From positions 1 through 43,345 of the forward strand of contig DATHGT010000134.1 of NCBI GenBank assembly GCA_035317605.1: a stretch of 43,345 bases of DNA. The letters are read 5' to 3'. Each line of letters opens with the position of its first letter. Positions within the stretch are counted from its first letter, which is position 1. Below, one piece after another: positions 25,697 through 34,207 of this stretch. Under the pieces are notes generated by a model. That model was given only the letters and a program-made list of their open reading frames with translations, was not told the DNA's origin and made no database searches. Origin of the DNA: DATHGT01 sp035317605. Lineage in GTDB: Bacteria; Methylomirabilota; Methylomirabilia; Rokubacteriales; CSP1-6. The translations under genes and the position numbers were made by a program.

Positions 25697-28600
25697 ACTC
25701 ATCTGCTCCTTGTACAGTGCGCGGACCGCGGTGGTGCGCGTGCGGTACTCATCCAGAAAGACGTCGCGCGAAGCATAACCGAGGGCCGCGGCCACGCGCG
25801 CGGGGATGGGGCCGGCGAGATCGATGGTATCGGACGGACGCACCGAGAGCAGGCGGAGTCCCGCCGAGACGCGACGCAAGAAGCGATAGTGGGCGGCCAG
25901 CTCGTCCGCCTTCGTGGTGTCGAGGCCACCCGCGCGCGCGAGACCGGCCAGCGCGGCCAGCGTGCCGGGCGCGCGGACCTCCGGGCGTTCGGCGCCGTGC
26001 AGGAGCTGAAGCGTCTGCACCAGGAACTCGCCGTCGACGAGGCCGCCCACGCCGTACTTCACGTGACGACGTCCCGGCGTCTCCTTCCCCAGCTCGATCT
26101 CCATTCGCCTGCGCACGTCGACGATGGCCTTGACCTCCTCTCGCGTGAGTGGCGCGCCGTAGACGACGCGCCGCAGGAGCGCCCGCACCCGCCGGCCCAG
26201 CGCGCGGTCGCCGAGGATCAGTCGCGCGCGCGTGAGGGTCTGACGCTCCCAGAGATCACCATACTCCGTGTAGTAGCGCTCGGCGGCGTGGAGGCTCGCG
26301 GCGAAGCCGCTGCCCTTGCTACCCGGCCGCAGTCTGAGGTCGACGGGGAACGCGACGCCGGCCACCGTGATGTCGCCGAGCGCTCCCGACAGCCGCTCGA
26401 CCGCGTGGCTGTAGAACGTATGCGCGTCGATTCGCTCGGCGCCGTCGGTCTCCCCGTCCCGCTCGAACACCACGAACACGTCGAGATCGGAGCCGGTGGT
26501 CAGCTCCCGCCCGCCGAGCTTGCCGAGGGCGACCATCACGGCCGGAATGAAACTCCCGTCCGCCGCGCGCGGAACGCCGTGCCGGGCGACGAGCGATTCG
26601 AGGGCGAGGAGCCACCCGGCGTCGAGGACGGCCTCGGCGAGCGCGGTCATCTCGCGCGAGTAGCGCTCGATCCCGGTGACGCCGAGCAGATACCGCCAGA
26701 CCACCGACAGCTCTTCGGCCTGCTTGATCCGGCGCAGGTGATCGCGCCGCTCCGCCGCGGTCAGGCCCGGGGCGAACGCGGCGGCCAGGCGATCGCGAAA
26801 CTCGCGCCGCGTCACGGGGCGGGCGAGCATCCGGCGATCGGCGCGCGAGGTCAGCAACTCGGGCTGGGCGATCAGCAACTGCGTCAGCAGATCGCCGCCG
26901 GCGCAGAGCTTCACCACGCCGCTGAGCACTCCCGCGTCGGCCGCCAGCAGCTCGATCAATCCCGCACGAGGGCCGGCGGCGGCCAGGAAGCGCTCGAACT
27001 GGTTGAGCGCCTCGTCGGGATCGCCGCTCTTCCACACCGCGTCGAGGAGGACCGGCAGCAGGCGGGTGAGCGCTCCGCGCAGGGCGGCGGCGTACGGGAC
27101 CAGCGGGCGACCCTCGACGATCAGCCGCAAGTTGTGCAGCGCGCGCTCGGGATCGGCGAACCCGGTGGCGCTCAGGGCCAACCGGCTCGGCAACCGAACG
27201 CGCCCGGCCAGCGCGCGGGGACGCTCGCGGAAGAACTCGCTGAACGCCCGATGGACCTCGCGCGTCACCGCGCCGTGGCGACGCCGGAACTCCCGCGCCG
27301 CCCGTGGCGGCGGCGCGTCGATGCCCACCCGCCGGGCCAGTCGGCCCAGCTCGCGGTCGTCGGTGGGCAGCGTGTGGGTCTGGAATTCGTGAAGGATCTG
27401 CAGCCGATGCTCGACCGTGCGCAGGTGCACGTAGGCCTCGGACAGCGCGCGGCCCAGCGCGGGGGCCAGGTAGCCGCGCTCGGTGAGACGGAAGATCACC
27501 TTGAGGCTGGGCCGTTCGCGCAGCCATGGATCGTCGCCGCCGTAGAGGAGCTGCAGCGCTTGCACGAGGAACTCGATCTCGCGGATCCCGCCCCTGCCGA
27601 GCTTCACGTTGTCGCGCCCGCGGCCCTTGGCGAGGAGCGAACGATCGATCTCGCCCTTCATGTGCCGGATCGCGCGCACGATCCCCTCGTCGACGCCGGG
27701 CCGGTACACGACCTCACGGGCGAGCGCCATGAACCGCGCGCCGGTCTCATCGTGGCCCGCGGCCACCCGCGCCTTGAGCAAGGCCTGGCGCTCCCACAGC
27801 TCCGCCCGCCGCTCGTAGTACGCGCGATAGCCGTCGAGCGAGAGCACCACGGCCCCCATCCGTCCCTCGGGACGCAGTCGCAGGTCAACGCGGAACGCGT
27901 AGCCCTCCTCGGTCACCGCCTCGATGAACTCGCACACGTCGCGCGCGACCCGCGCGAAGTACTCGCCGTTGGCCAGACGTCCGCCGCGGCCGCCCGCGGT
28001 CTCGCCGTCGGCGCCGTAGACGAACATGAGGTCGATGTCGGACGAATAGTTCAGCTCATCGCCGCCGAGCTTGCCCATCCCGATCACGCCGAGGCCGGTC
28101 TCGTGGCCGTCGGCGTCGAGGGGCGCGCCCCACTCCCCGCGGGCCTCCGTCTCGGAGGTCCGCCACGCCTCGGCCAGGCAGACATCCGCGAGGTGCGACA
28201 GCTCCTCGGTGGTGACCGTGAGGTCGGCGTCGCCGAGCAGGTCGCGGCTGGCGATGCGCAGGAGCTGGCGGTACTTGAAGCGCCGGAGCGCGTTCATGCG
28301 CGCGGCCCGCGCGGTGAACGGCGCCAGCGCGGCCGAGAGATCCGCGGCGAGCTCGTCGGAGAGCCACTGGCGCATGGTCCCGCCCTCGAGGAGCCACGCG
28401 AGGTTCTGGGGACGGCGGCGCAACGCGTCGGCCAGGAACTGGCTCGATCCGAACAGCCGGGTCAGGAGCGGGATCGCGCCGGGATGCTGGGCGAGCGTGC
28501 CGAAGAACAACGGGCGGTCAACGACGGCCGCGTAGCGCTCGAGATTGTTGAGCGCCATGTCGGGGTCGGGCGACGCGCCCAGCTCCCCGAGCAGGCGGCC

Positions 28601-28762
28601 CAGGCTGGGCGCGAGCAGCTCGGCGTCGCGCGGCGTGGGGGTGAGGCTCCGGAGGTTCGCGACGCCGGAGTCGGGCTCCGCGAAGCCGAGACGCCGGAGC
28701 CGGGCGGCGAGCGCGCGCTCGGCGGAGGCGGAGCCCCGGAGCAGCTTGGTGTCGGCGTTCAG
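25694..28762 (-). CDS. glnE: Glutamine synthetase adenylyltransferase/deadenylase
   Basis: Bifunctional enzyme that adenylylates glutamine synthetase and removes the AMP, under control of PII. Two nucleotidyltransferase domains are visible: GMGKLGGDELNYSSDIDLMF in the N-terminal half and ALGKLGGRELTTGSDLDVFV in the C-terminal half, each with its G-S-D-x-D core. The first ATG (28558) lies inside coding sequence. The frame upstream of it reads RLRRLGFAEPDSG and LLGELGASPDPDMALNNLER, typical of the family N-terminus. No ATG, GTG or TTG exists in that extension. CTG at 28762, overlapping the glnB TGA as CTGA, is the likely start and gives about 1022 residues. Coupling to glnB suits their shared pathway. 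Confidence 0.9.
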   Translation of the reverse strand: MNADTKLLRGSASAERALAARLRRLGFAEPDSGVANLRSLTPTPRDAELLAPSLGRLLGELGASPDPDMALNNLERYAAVVDRPLFFGTLAQHPGAIPLLTRLFGSSQFLADALRRRPQNLAWLLEGGTMRQWLSDELAADLSAALAPFTARAARMNALRRFKYRQLLRIASRDLLGDADLTVTTEELSHLADVCLAEAWRTSETEARGEWGAPLDADGHETGLGVIGMGKLGGDELNYSSDIDLMFVYGADGETAGGRGGRLANGEYFARVARDVCEFIEAVTEEGYAFRVDLRLRPEGRMGAVVLSLDGYRAYYERRAELWERQALLKARVAAGHDETGARFMALAREVVYRPGVDEGIVRAIRHMKGEIDRSLLAKGRGRDNVKLGRGGIREIEFLVQALQLLYGGDDPWLRERPSLKVIFRLTERGYLAPALGRALSEAYVHLRTVEHRLQILHEFQTHTLPTDDRELGRLARRVGIDAPPPRAAREFRRRHGAVTREVHRAFSEFFRERPRALAGRVRLPSRLALSATGFADPERALHNLRLIVEGRPLVPYAAALRGALTRLLPVLLDAVWKSGDPDEALNQFERFLAAAGPRAGLIELLAADAGVLSGVVKLCAGGDLLTQLLIAQPELLTSRADRRMLARPVTRREFRDRLAAAFAPGLTAAERRDHLRRIKQAEELSVVWRYLLGVTGIERYSREMTALAEAVLDAGWLLALESLVARHGVPRAADGSFIPAVMVALGKLGGRELTTGSDLDVFVVFERDGETDGAERIDAHTFYSHAVERLSGALGDITVAGVAFPVDLRLRPGSKGSGFAASLHAAERYYTEYGDLWERQTLTRARLILGDRALGRRVRALLRRVVYGAPLTREEVKAIVDVRRRMEIELGKETPGRRHVKYGVGGLVDGEFLVQTLQLLHGAERPEVRAPGTLAALAGLARAGGLDTTKADELAAHYRFLRRVSAGLRLLSVRPSDTIDLAGPIPARVAAALGYASRDVFLDEYRTRTTAVRALYKEQMS

Positions 28763-29097
28763 ACCGCGGAATCCCCCCGTTCGCCGGTGCGGATGCGGAT
28801 CGCCTCACCGATCGGCAACACGAAGACCTTGCCGTCGCCGATCGAGCCGGTCTTGGCGGCGCCGGCGATGGTGGAGACGACCTTGTCCACGAGGTGGTCA
28901 GGCGCCACGACTTCGATCTTCACCTTCGGCAGGAAGTCGACGGTGTACTCGGAGCCGCGGTACAGCTCCGTGTGACCCTTCTGGCGCCCGAAGCCCCGAA
29001 CCTCGGTGACGGTCATTCCGATCACCCCGATCTCGGTGAGGGCTTCCTTGACGTCGTCGAGCTTGAACGGCTTGATGATCGCCTCGATCTTCTTCAT
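28759..29097 (-). CDS. glnB: Nitrogen regulatory protein PII
   Basis: A 112-residue trimeric signalling protein that binds ATP/ADP and 2-oxoglutarate and reports nitrogen state. The family start MKKIEAIIKPFKLDDVKEAL is present. The T-loop contains the uridylylation site Tyr51 (LYRGSEYTVDFLPK), and the C-terminal signature VSTIAGAAKTGSIGDGKVFV is complete. The ATG at 29097 has GAGGAGG 5 bases upstream. Its stop overlaps the probable CTG start of glnE, its known regulatory target. No amtB is adjacent, which favours a GlnB rather than GlnK role, though the two cannot be separated by sequence alone. Confidence 0.96.
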   Translation of the reverse strand: MKKIEAIIKPFKLDDVKEALTEIGVIGMTVTEVRGFGRQKGHTELYRGSEYTVDFLPKVKIEVVAPDHLVDKVVSTIAGAAKTGSIGDGKVFVLPIGEAIRIRTGERGDSAV

Positions 29098-29122
29098 CTC
29101 GTCCTCCTCAGAGTACGCCGGG

Positions 29123-29746
29123 TCAGACTGCCGCCTTTGCGACGCTCCCGATGTCGTTCAGATGGCTCGTGTCGTTGAGGGTGACGATGCGCGGCGGCTC
29201 GACGGTGGTGAGCGAGCAGTTGTCGACGCGCAGGCGCCAGAGCGTGTTGAACGAGCAGCCGAGCAGATGGCAGGCGTACACCGAGATGACGCCGCCGTGG
29301 GCGACCACCAGCACGTCGTCGCCGTCGGGATGGGCTTCGGCGATCCGATCGATCGCGCGCAGCACGCGCCCGCACACCTCGGGCAGCGCCTCGCCGCCCG
29401 GCGGCGGGCAATCGAGCGGCGCCCGCACCCAGCGACGGTAGGGATCGCCCTCGCGGGCGCTGACCTCGTCGACGGTGCAGCCTTCCCATTCCCCGAGCGA
29501 CAGCTCACGCAGCTCGTCCACGACGACGAGGGGCACGCCCGTGCCCTCGAGCGCAATGGTGGCGGTCTCGAACGCGCGCTGCATCGGGCTCGCGTAGGCG
29601 GCGGCCAGGCGGCGCCCCCGCACCGCGCGCCCGAGCGCCTCGGCCTGCCGGCGGCCGAGCGCGGACAGCTCGACGTCGGTTCCGCCCTGGAACTTTCGCA
29701 CCTCGTTCCAGAGCGACTGTCCGTGCCGGGCCAGGTGGAGTCTCAC
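29123..29746 (-). CDS. Histidine phosphatase family protein (phosphoglycerate-mutase-like)
   Basis: A 207-residue member of the branch-1 histidine phosphatases. The phospho-accepting RHG motif is near the N-terminus (LHLARHGQSLWNEV, His8). The second Arg is in SPMQRAFETATIAL, the acid/base Glu in ELSLGEWEG, and the second catalytic His in VLVVAHGGVISVYA. The length fits cofactor-type phosphatases such as CobC or GpmB-like enzymes rather than true dPGM. GTG at 29746 overlaps the gltX stop by 4 bases (GTGA). The substrate is unknown. Sugar phosphates or alpha-ribazole phosphate are possible. Confidence 0.9.
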   Translation of the reverse strand: MRLHLARHGQSLWNEVRKFQGGTDVELSALGRRQAEALGRAVRGRRLAAAYASPMQRAFETATIALEGTGVPLVVVDELRELSLGEWEGCTVDEVSAREGDPYRRWVRAPLDCPPPGGEALPEVCGRVLRAIDRIAEAHPDGDDVLVVAHGGVISVYACHLLGCSFNTLWRLRVDNCSLTTVEPPRIVTLNDTSHLNDIGSVAKAAV

Positions 29747-31143
29747 GGGATCGCCGCCCGCGCGCGCCGCAGTCGCGCCAGCGTTTCCTCGCGGCCGAGG
29801 ATCGACAGCACGTCGAAGATCGGCGGCGACGCCGTGGTCCCGGTGACCGCGAGCCGCGAGAGCTGAGCCAGATCGACCAGCTTCACGCCGAGCGCCTCCG
29901 CGAGCCCTCGATAGGTCGCCTCGAGCCCCGCCGGCGCGAAGTCGGCGCTACCCAGGCGCGCGATGAGACGGTCGAGGCGCTCGGCGCCCGCGGCGGTCAG
30001 GAACTTCGCGGCGGCCTTGTCGTCGTAGCCGGACGGCGCCACGAAGTAGAAGCGCCCGACCGCGACCAGCTCGACCAGGGTCTTCGCCCGTTCTTTCAGC
30101 GTGGCCACCACGCGGGCGAGCCAGGCGCGATCACCCGGCACCGGCAGGCCGGCGCGCTCGATGAAGGGCTCGCACAGCTCGGCCAGCCGCCGGTCGTCCA
30201 TCCGCTTCATGGTCTCCTGGTTGAGCCATTCGAGCTTGGTGCGGTCGAACACGGCGCCGGAGGAGGAGACGTCCTTGACGTCGAACAGCTCAATCAACTC
30301 CCCCCGCGAGAAGATCTCCTGGTCACCGTGGGACCAGCCGAGCCGCGCCAGGTAGTTCACCATCGCATCCGGCAGGAACCCCTCGTCGCGGAACGCCTGC
30401 ACGGACGTCGAGCCGTGGCGCTTGCTGAGACGGCCCCGGTCGGGCCCGAGGATCATCGACACGTGCGCGAACTCGGGCACGGGGTAGTCGAACGCCTCGT
30501 AGCAGAGGATCTGCTTGGGCGTGTTCGAGAGGTGATCGTTGCCGCGGATCACGTGGGTGATCCCCATGGTGACGTCGTCCACGACCACGCAGAAGTTGTA
30601 GGTCGGGGTGCCGTCGCTGCGCACGAGGATCCAGTCGTCGAGCTGGCGATGGTCGAAGGTGACCGGGCCGTTGATGAGATCGTTCACGACCGTGGTGCCG
30701 TCGTCGGGAATGCGCAGGCGGAGGGCGCCCGCGTCGAGCCCGCGGTCGCGGCAGCGCCCCGAGTAGCGGAACGTCTCCTTGCGCGCCTCGGCGGCCTTCC
30801 GCCCCTGCTCCAGCAATTCCGGCGGGCAGTCGCAGTAGTAGGCGCGGCCGGCGCGCACCAGCCGTTCGGCGTGCTCGCGGTACAGCGCGAAGCGCTCCGT
30901 CTGTCGGAATCCCGGCGTCGGTGGCCCCTCGTCCCAGTCGAGGTCCAGCCAGCGTAGCGCGTCGATCACGGCGTCGATGTTCGCGTCGGTCGAGCGCGAG
31001 CGGTCGGTGTCCTCGATGCGCAGGATGAACACGCCGCCATGATGCCGCGCGTAGAGCCAGTTGAACAGCGCCGTGTGGACGCTGCCCACGTGCAGGTGCC
31101 CGGTGGGACTGGGAGCGAAGCGGACGCGAACGGTGGAGGCCAC
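29743..31143 (-). CDS. gltX: Glutamyl-tRNA synthetase
   Basis: A 466-residue class I aminoacyl-tRNA synthetase that charges tRNA-Glu. It has the HIGH-type motif in RFAPSPTGHLHVGSVHTALF, a CDC...C zinc-like cluster (YYCDCPPELL, RYSGRCRDRG), and the KMSKS loop as RGRLSKRHGSTSVQAF. The anticodon-binding region follows (KLEWLNQETMKRM). The frame is open far upstream as a shadow of other genes. The chosen start is GTG at 31143, which places the family N-terminus at once (ASTVRVRFAPSPTG). It begins 14 bases after the DUF362 gene stop. No gatCAB genes are in the window, so whether the enzyme also charges tRNA-Gln is unknown. Confidence 0.96.
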   Translation of the reverse strand: MASTVRVRFAPSPTGHLHVGSVHTALFNWLYARHHGGVFILRIEDTDRSRSTDANIDAVIDALRWLDLDWDEGPPTPGFRQTERFALYREHAERLVRAGRAYYCDCPPELLEQGRKAAEARKETFRYSGRCRDRGLDAGALRLRIPDDGTTVVNDLINGPVTFDHRQLDDWILVRSDGTPTYNFCVVVDDVTMGITHVIRGNDHLSNTPKQILCYEAFDYPVPEFAHVSMILGPDRGRLSKRHGSTSVQAFRDEGFLPDAMVNYLARLGWSHGDQEIFSRGELIELFDVKDVSSSGAVFDRTKLEWLNQETMKRMDDRRLAELCEPFIERAGLPVPGDRAWLARVVATLKERAKTLVELVAVGRFYFVAPSGYDDKAAAKFLTAAGAERLDRLIARLGSADFAPAGLEATYRGLAEALGVKLVDLAQLSRLAVTGTTASPPIFDVLSILGREETLARLRRARAAIP

Positions 31144-31157
31144 GTCGGTGAGCCTCG

Positions 31158-32234
31158 TCAGTACGTCTGGAAGAGGCGCCCCCACGGAGTCGTGCTGAAC
31201 TCGCGGATGCGGGACCTCCCGATCGTGGGGTACCAAAGGAAATCGTGGTAGACGTTCGAGGCGAAGGGCGCCCACGCGACCAGTGGCGTGTGCAGGAGCA
31301 GGTGCTTGAGCGGGCGCAGCGGCCCCCGGCGGATGAGCTGGTCGCCCCAGATCACGAGGCTCCGGCTGGTCTTGAAGCCCATGTTCACCTCGGCGGCCTC
31401 GACGTCGCCGACGATCTCGATGTCGCGCGGGTCGGCCACGCCGAGCCCCCGCTCGTGACACATCTTCAGATACCGGATCCCCAGCGGATCGAAGCCCATG
31501 ATCCGCGCGGCGATCGCGTCGATGGCCACCTGGTCGGCCGAGGCGAGGATGAGGTTGCCCACCCGCGGCACCATCGTGCGCGGCCCCGCCCCGTCGCCCA
31601 TCACGGTCCCGTCCATCACCGCGAACACGCCGGGGTGCAGCTCCCGCTGCATGAGCATGAGATCCACCATGACCTCGTGAATGAACTCGTGCGCGTAGTG
31701 CCGGACTTCCTTCAGCAACCCCCCGAACGCGTTCTTGATCGCCCCGGTGGTCCGTGAGTGCCCGTGCGTCTTTACTGTAGGGGCGTGGAGGATGTTGCGG
31801 CCCACGTACATCTTGGGGATCTCGATGCCGTCCGGGAAGATGTGGTTGAGCTTGAGGAGCGGCGTCTTGAACCGATAGACGGTCCACTCCACGTCGGGGA
31901 GCGGGGTGAAGCCGAGGCCGTGACGCTCGAGGACCGGCTGCCAGCGGTTGGCGCGGGAGCCCTTCATGGGGTTGGTGACCACGGTCTTGTTCTCGACGGG
32001 CAGAATGCGCCTGGGATCGTAGCCGTCGGCGAGCAGCGTGGTCGCGATGCCGTCGACCTGCCAGGGCTGGCTCGAGCATGCCGGGAAGTACTTCGTCCAC
32101 GAGAGGTTGAGCTTGAGGATCAAGTCCACGTCGCGGGGCAGCGTCTGGTCGTACTTGACCAGCCGCATGAGACGCCCGTAGTCCTCCACCACGGTCTCCG
32201 GACGGGTGCGCAGGACGGCGACCTGGGGGGGCAT
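31158..32234 (-). CDS. DUF362 domain-containing protein
   Basis: A 358-residue protein of the DUF362 family, whose biochemical role is not established. Recognisable parts are LILKLNLSWTKYFPACSSQP, HAPTVKTHGHSRTTGAIKNA, VFAVMDGTVMGDGAGPRTMV and QVAIDAIAARIMGFDPLGI, the conserved core of the family. The cysteine-rich ferredoxin segment found in some DUF362 proteins is absent. ATG at 32234 follows the UbiA-family gene stop by 6 bases, and gltX follows 14 bases downstream, so it is embedded in the operon. A link to the neighbouring prenyltransferase is possible but unsupported. Confidence 0.8.
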   Translation of the reverse strand: MPPQVAVLRTRPETVVEDYGRLMRLVKYDQTLPRDVDLILKLNLSWTKYFPACSSQPWQVDGIATTLLADGYDPRRILPVENKTVVTNPMKGSRANRWQPVLERHGLGFTPLPDVEWTVYRFKTPLLKLNHIFPDGIEIPKMYVGRNILHAPTVKTHGHSRTTGAIKNAFGGLLKEVRHYAHEFIHEVMVDLMLMQRELHPGVFAVMDGTVMGDGAGPRTMVPRVGNLILASADQVAIDAIAARIMGFDPLGIRYLKMCHERGLGVADPRDIEIVGDVEAAEVNMGFKTSRSLVIWGDQLIRRGPLRPLKHLLLHTPLVAWAPFASNVYHDFLWYPTIGRSRIREFSTTPWGRLFQTY

Positions 32235-32240
32235 CGAGAA

Positions 32241-33128
32241 CTATCTTACCGCGGGGCCGTAGACGATCGCGAGCACGACCAGGAACCACAGGAACGTGTT
32301 GACGAGCAGCGGCCCGTCGTGGAGGAACAGCTCGGACGGGTTGCCGCCGAGCTGCTTCCGGTAGAGCAGGTAGAGATAGCGGAAGATCCCGTACAGCACG
32401 AAGGGCAGCGTGGCCGGCAAGAGGTGCGTGTGGAACTTGGCCACCGTCTCCAGCGACATCGTGTAGAGCGCGTACGCGGTGACCGTGGACGCCGTCACCA
32501 CCGCGATCATCTGGTCGAGGAGGCCGGCGCTGTACTCGGCGAGGATGGGCCGGTGCATCGCGGCGGCATCGCCCAGCGCCAGGTACTCGTGGCGGCGCTT
32601 GCCGAGGGCCAGGAACAGCGCGAGCAGGATCGTGCAGATGAGGAGCCAGCCCGAGATCTCCACGTCGATGGCCACCGCGCCCGCGGCCGCGCGCAGCACG
32701 AAGCCGATGGCCACCACCAGCACGTCGACGATCACCACGTGCTTGAGCCAGACGGAATACGACGTCAGCAGCGCCGCGTAGGCCGCGGCGACGGCGGCGA
32801 AGGGCCACGAGATCGCCACGCCGGCTCCCAGGCCCACCACGAGCAAGGCCACCGCCGCGGCGAGGGCCGTGGAAACGGACAGCCGGCCCGAGGCGATCGG
32901 GCGGTCGCGCTTGCGCGGGTGCAGGCGGTCCTTCTCCCGGTCGGCCACGTCGTTGAGCAGGTACATGGCGCCGGACAGCGCGCAGAAGATCGCGAAGGCG
33001 GCGACGGCGAGGGCGGCGCGCGAGGTGAAGAGCTTCTGACCGAAGAGCAGCCCGGCGAAGACGAACAGGTTCTTCGCCCACTGGCGCGGGCGCATCGCCT
33101 CGAGGATCGCGATCAGAAGCGCTCGCAC
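32241..33128 (-). CDS. UbiA-family prenyltransferase, decaprenyl-phosphate phosphoribosyltransferase-like
   Basis: An integral membrane enzyme of about 295 residues with eight to nine hydrophobic segments. It carries the prenyl-diphosphate/Mg motif NDVADREKDRLHP, and MRPRQWAKNLFVFAGLLF and ALGKRRHEYLALG segments typical of DPPR synthase-type UbiA proteins. These transfer ribose 5-phosphate from PRPP to polyprenyl phosphate for cell-envelope sugars. GTG at 33128 is chosen because the longer frame is Arg-rich shadow of the neighbouring gene. It overlaps the aminotransferase gene by 16 bases. ATG at 33095 is the alternative. Another prenyl-acceptor substrate cannot be excluded. Confidence 0.8.
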   Translation of the reverse strand: MRALLIAILEAMRPRQWAKNLFVFAGLLFGQKLFTSRAALAVAAFAIFCALSGAMYLLNDVADREKDRLHPRKRDRPIASGRLSVSTALAAAVALLVVGLGAGVAISWPFAAVAAAYAALLTSYSVWLKHVVIVDVLVVAIGFVLRAAAGAVAIDVEISGWLLICTILLALFLALGKRRHEYLALGDAAAMHRPILAEYSAGLLDQMIAVVTASTVTAYALYTMSLETVAKFHTHLLPATLPFVLYGIFRYLYLLYRKQLGGNPSELFLHDGPLLVNTFLWFLVVLAIVYGPAVR

Positions 33129-34207
33129 GCGCGCCGCACGGCGCTCGCGACCTCCTCGACCTCGGCGTCCGTGAGCTCGGCGAAGCACGGCAGCGAGAGC
33201 ACCTCGCGCGACGCGCGCGCGGCCTCGGGCCACCCGCGCGGGTCACCGCCGAACATCGGCTGCGCGGGAATCGGGATCGGATAGTGCACCGCGGTGCCGA
33301 CGCCGAGATCCGCGAGGGCCTTGGCCAGCGCGTCGCGCTCCGGATGGCGCACGGTGTACAGGTGATAGACGTGTCGCGCGCCGGGACGCTCCACCGGCCG
33401 CGTGAGGGGCGCGTCGTGGAGGACCGCGTCGTAGCGCGCGGCGATCCGGCGGCAGGCCGCCGTCCAGTCGTCGAGGTGCTCGAGCTTGACGCGCAGGATC
33501 GCCGCCTGCAGCTCGTCGAGCCGGCTCGACGAGCCGAGCTCGAGGTGCCGGTAGCGCCCGCCCTCGCCGTGGTGGCGGAGGCGGCGGAGGCGCTGGGCGA
33601 GGTCGTCGCGGTCGGTCAGGATCATCCCCGCGTCGCCGCAGGCCCCGAGGTTCTTGGTGGGATAGAAGGACAGGCACGTGACGTCGCCCCACCCGCCCAC
33701 CGGACGGTCCCCCAGCGCGGCGCCGATCGCCTGCGCGGCGTCCTCGATCACGAACAATCCACGCGCGCGCGCCCACGGCATGACCACGTCCATGGCCGCG
33801 GGATGCCCGTAGAGGTGCACGGCCACGACGCCACGGGTGCGCGGCGTGATCGCCCCTTCGAGGGCGCGGACGTCGAGCGCGTAGGTCTCGGGCTCGATGT
33901 CCACGAAGACCGGCGTCGCGCCCACCATGGCGATGGCCGAGCCCGAGGCCACGAACGAGAACGCGGGCGTGAGCACCTCGTCGCCCGGACCCACGTCGAG
34001 GGCCTGCAGGGCCAGGCGGAGCGCCTCCGTGCCCGAGGCGACACCGACGCCGTGACGGACGCCGGAACGGGCGGCCAGCGCGGTCTCCAGAGCCTCACCC
34101 TCCGCGCCCATGATGAATCGCGACGAGTCGAGCACGCGCGCCATCGCGGCCAGCAGCGCCGGCCGCAGCGCCGCGTGCTGGCGGGTCAGATCGACGAGGG
34201 GAATCAT
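33113..34207 (-). CDS. DegT/DnrJ/EryC1-family PLP aminotransferase
   Basis: A 364-residue sugar aminotransferase-like protein. The start MIPLVDLTRQHAALRPALLA and the VGVASGTEALRLALQALDVG loop are standard. PLP Lys185 lies in SFYPTKNLGACGDAGMI with the preceding VIEDAAQAIGA Asp. The C-terminal EVLSLPCFAELTDAEVEEV is usual for the family, which makes amino-sugars for lipopolysaccharide, glycans or antibiotics. ATG at 34207 overlaps the lptD stop by 4 bases (ATGA). Placement after lptD and before a prenyl-phosphate enzyme suggests envelope glycan synthesis, which is inference. Confidence 0.93.
   Translation of the reverse strand: MIPLVDLTRQHAALRPALLAAMARVLDSSRFIMGAEGEALETALAARSGVRHGVGVASGTEALRLALQALDVGPGDEVLTPAFSFVASGSAIAMVGATPVFVDIEPETYALDVRALEGAITPRTRGVVAVHLYGHPAAMDVVMPWARARGLFVIEDAAQAIGAALGDRPVGGWGDVTCLSFYPTKNLGACGDAGMILTDRDDLAQRLRRLRHHGEGGRYRHLELGSSSRLDELQAAILRVKLEHLDDWTAACRRIAARYDAVLHDAPLTRPVERPGARHVYHLYTVRHPERDALAKALADLGVGTAVHYPIPIPAQPMFGGDPRGWPEAARASREVLSLPCFAELTDAEVEEVASAVRRACERF

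Noticed and set aside
29743..33246. An apparent large fusion of GluRS with an N-terminal extension
   Set aside because: The extension is an Arg/Pro-rich shadow of the DUF362 and UbiA genes. A proper GTG start gives normal GluRS.
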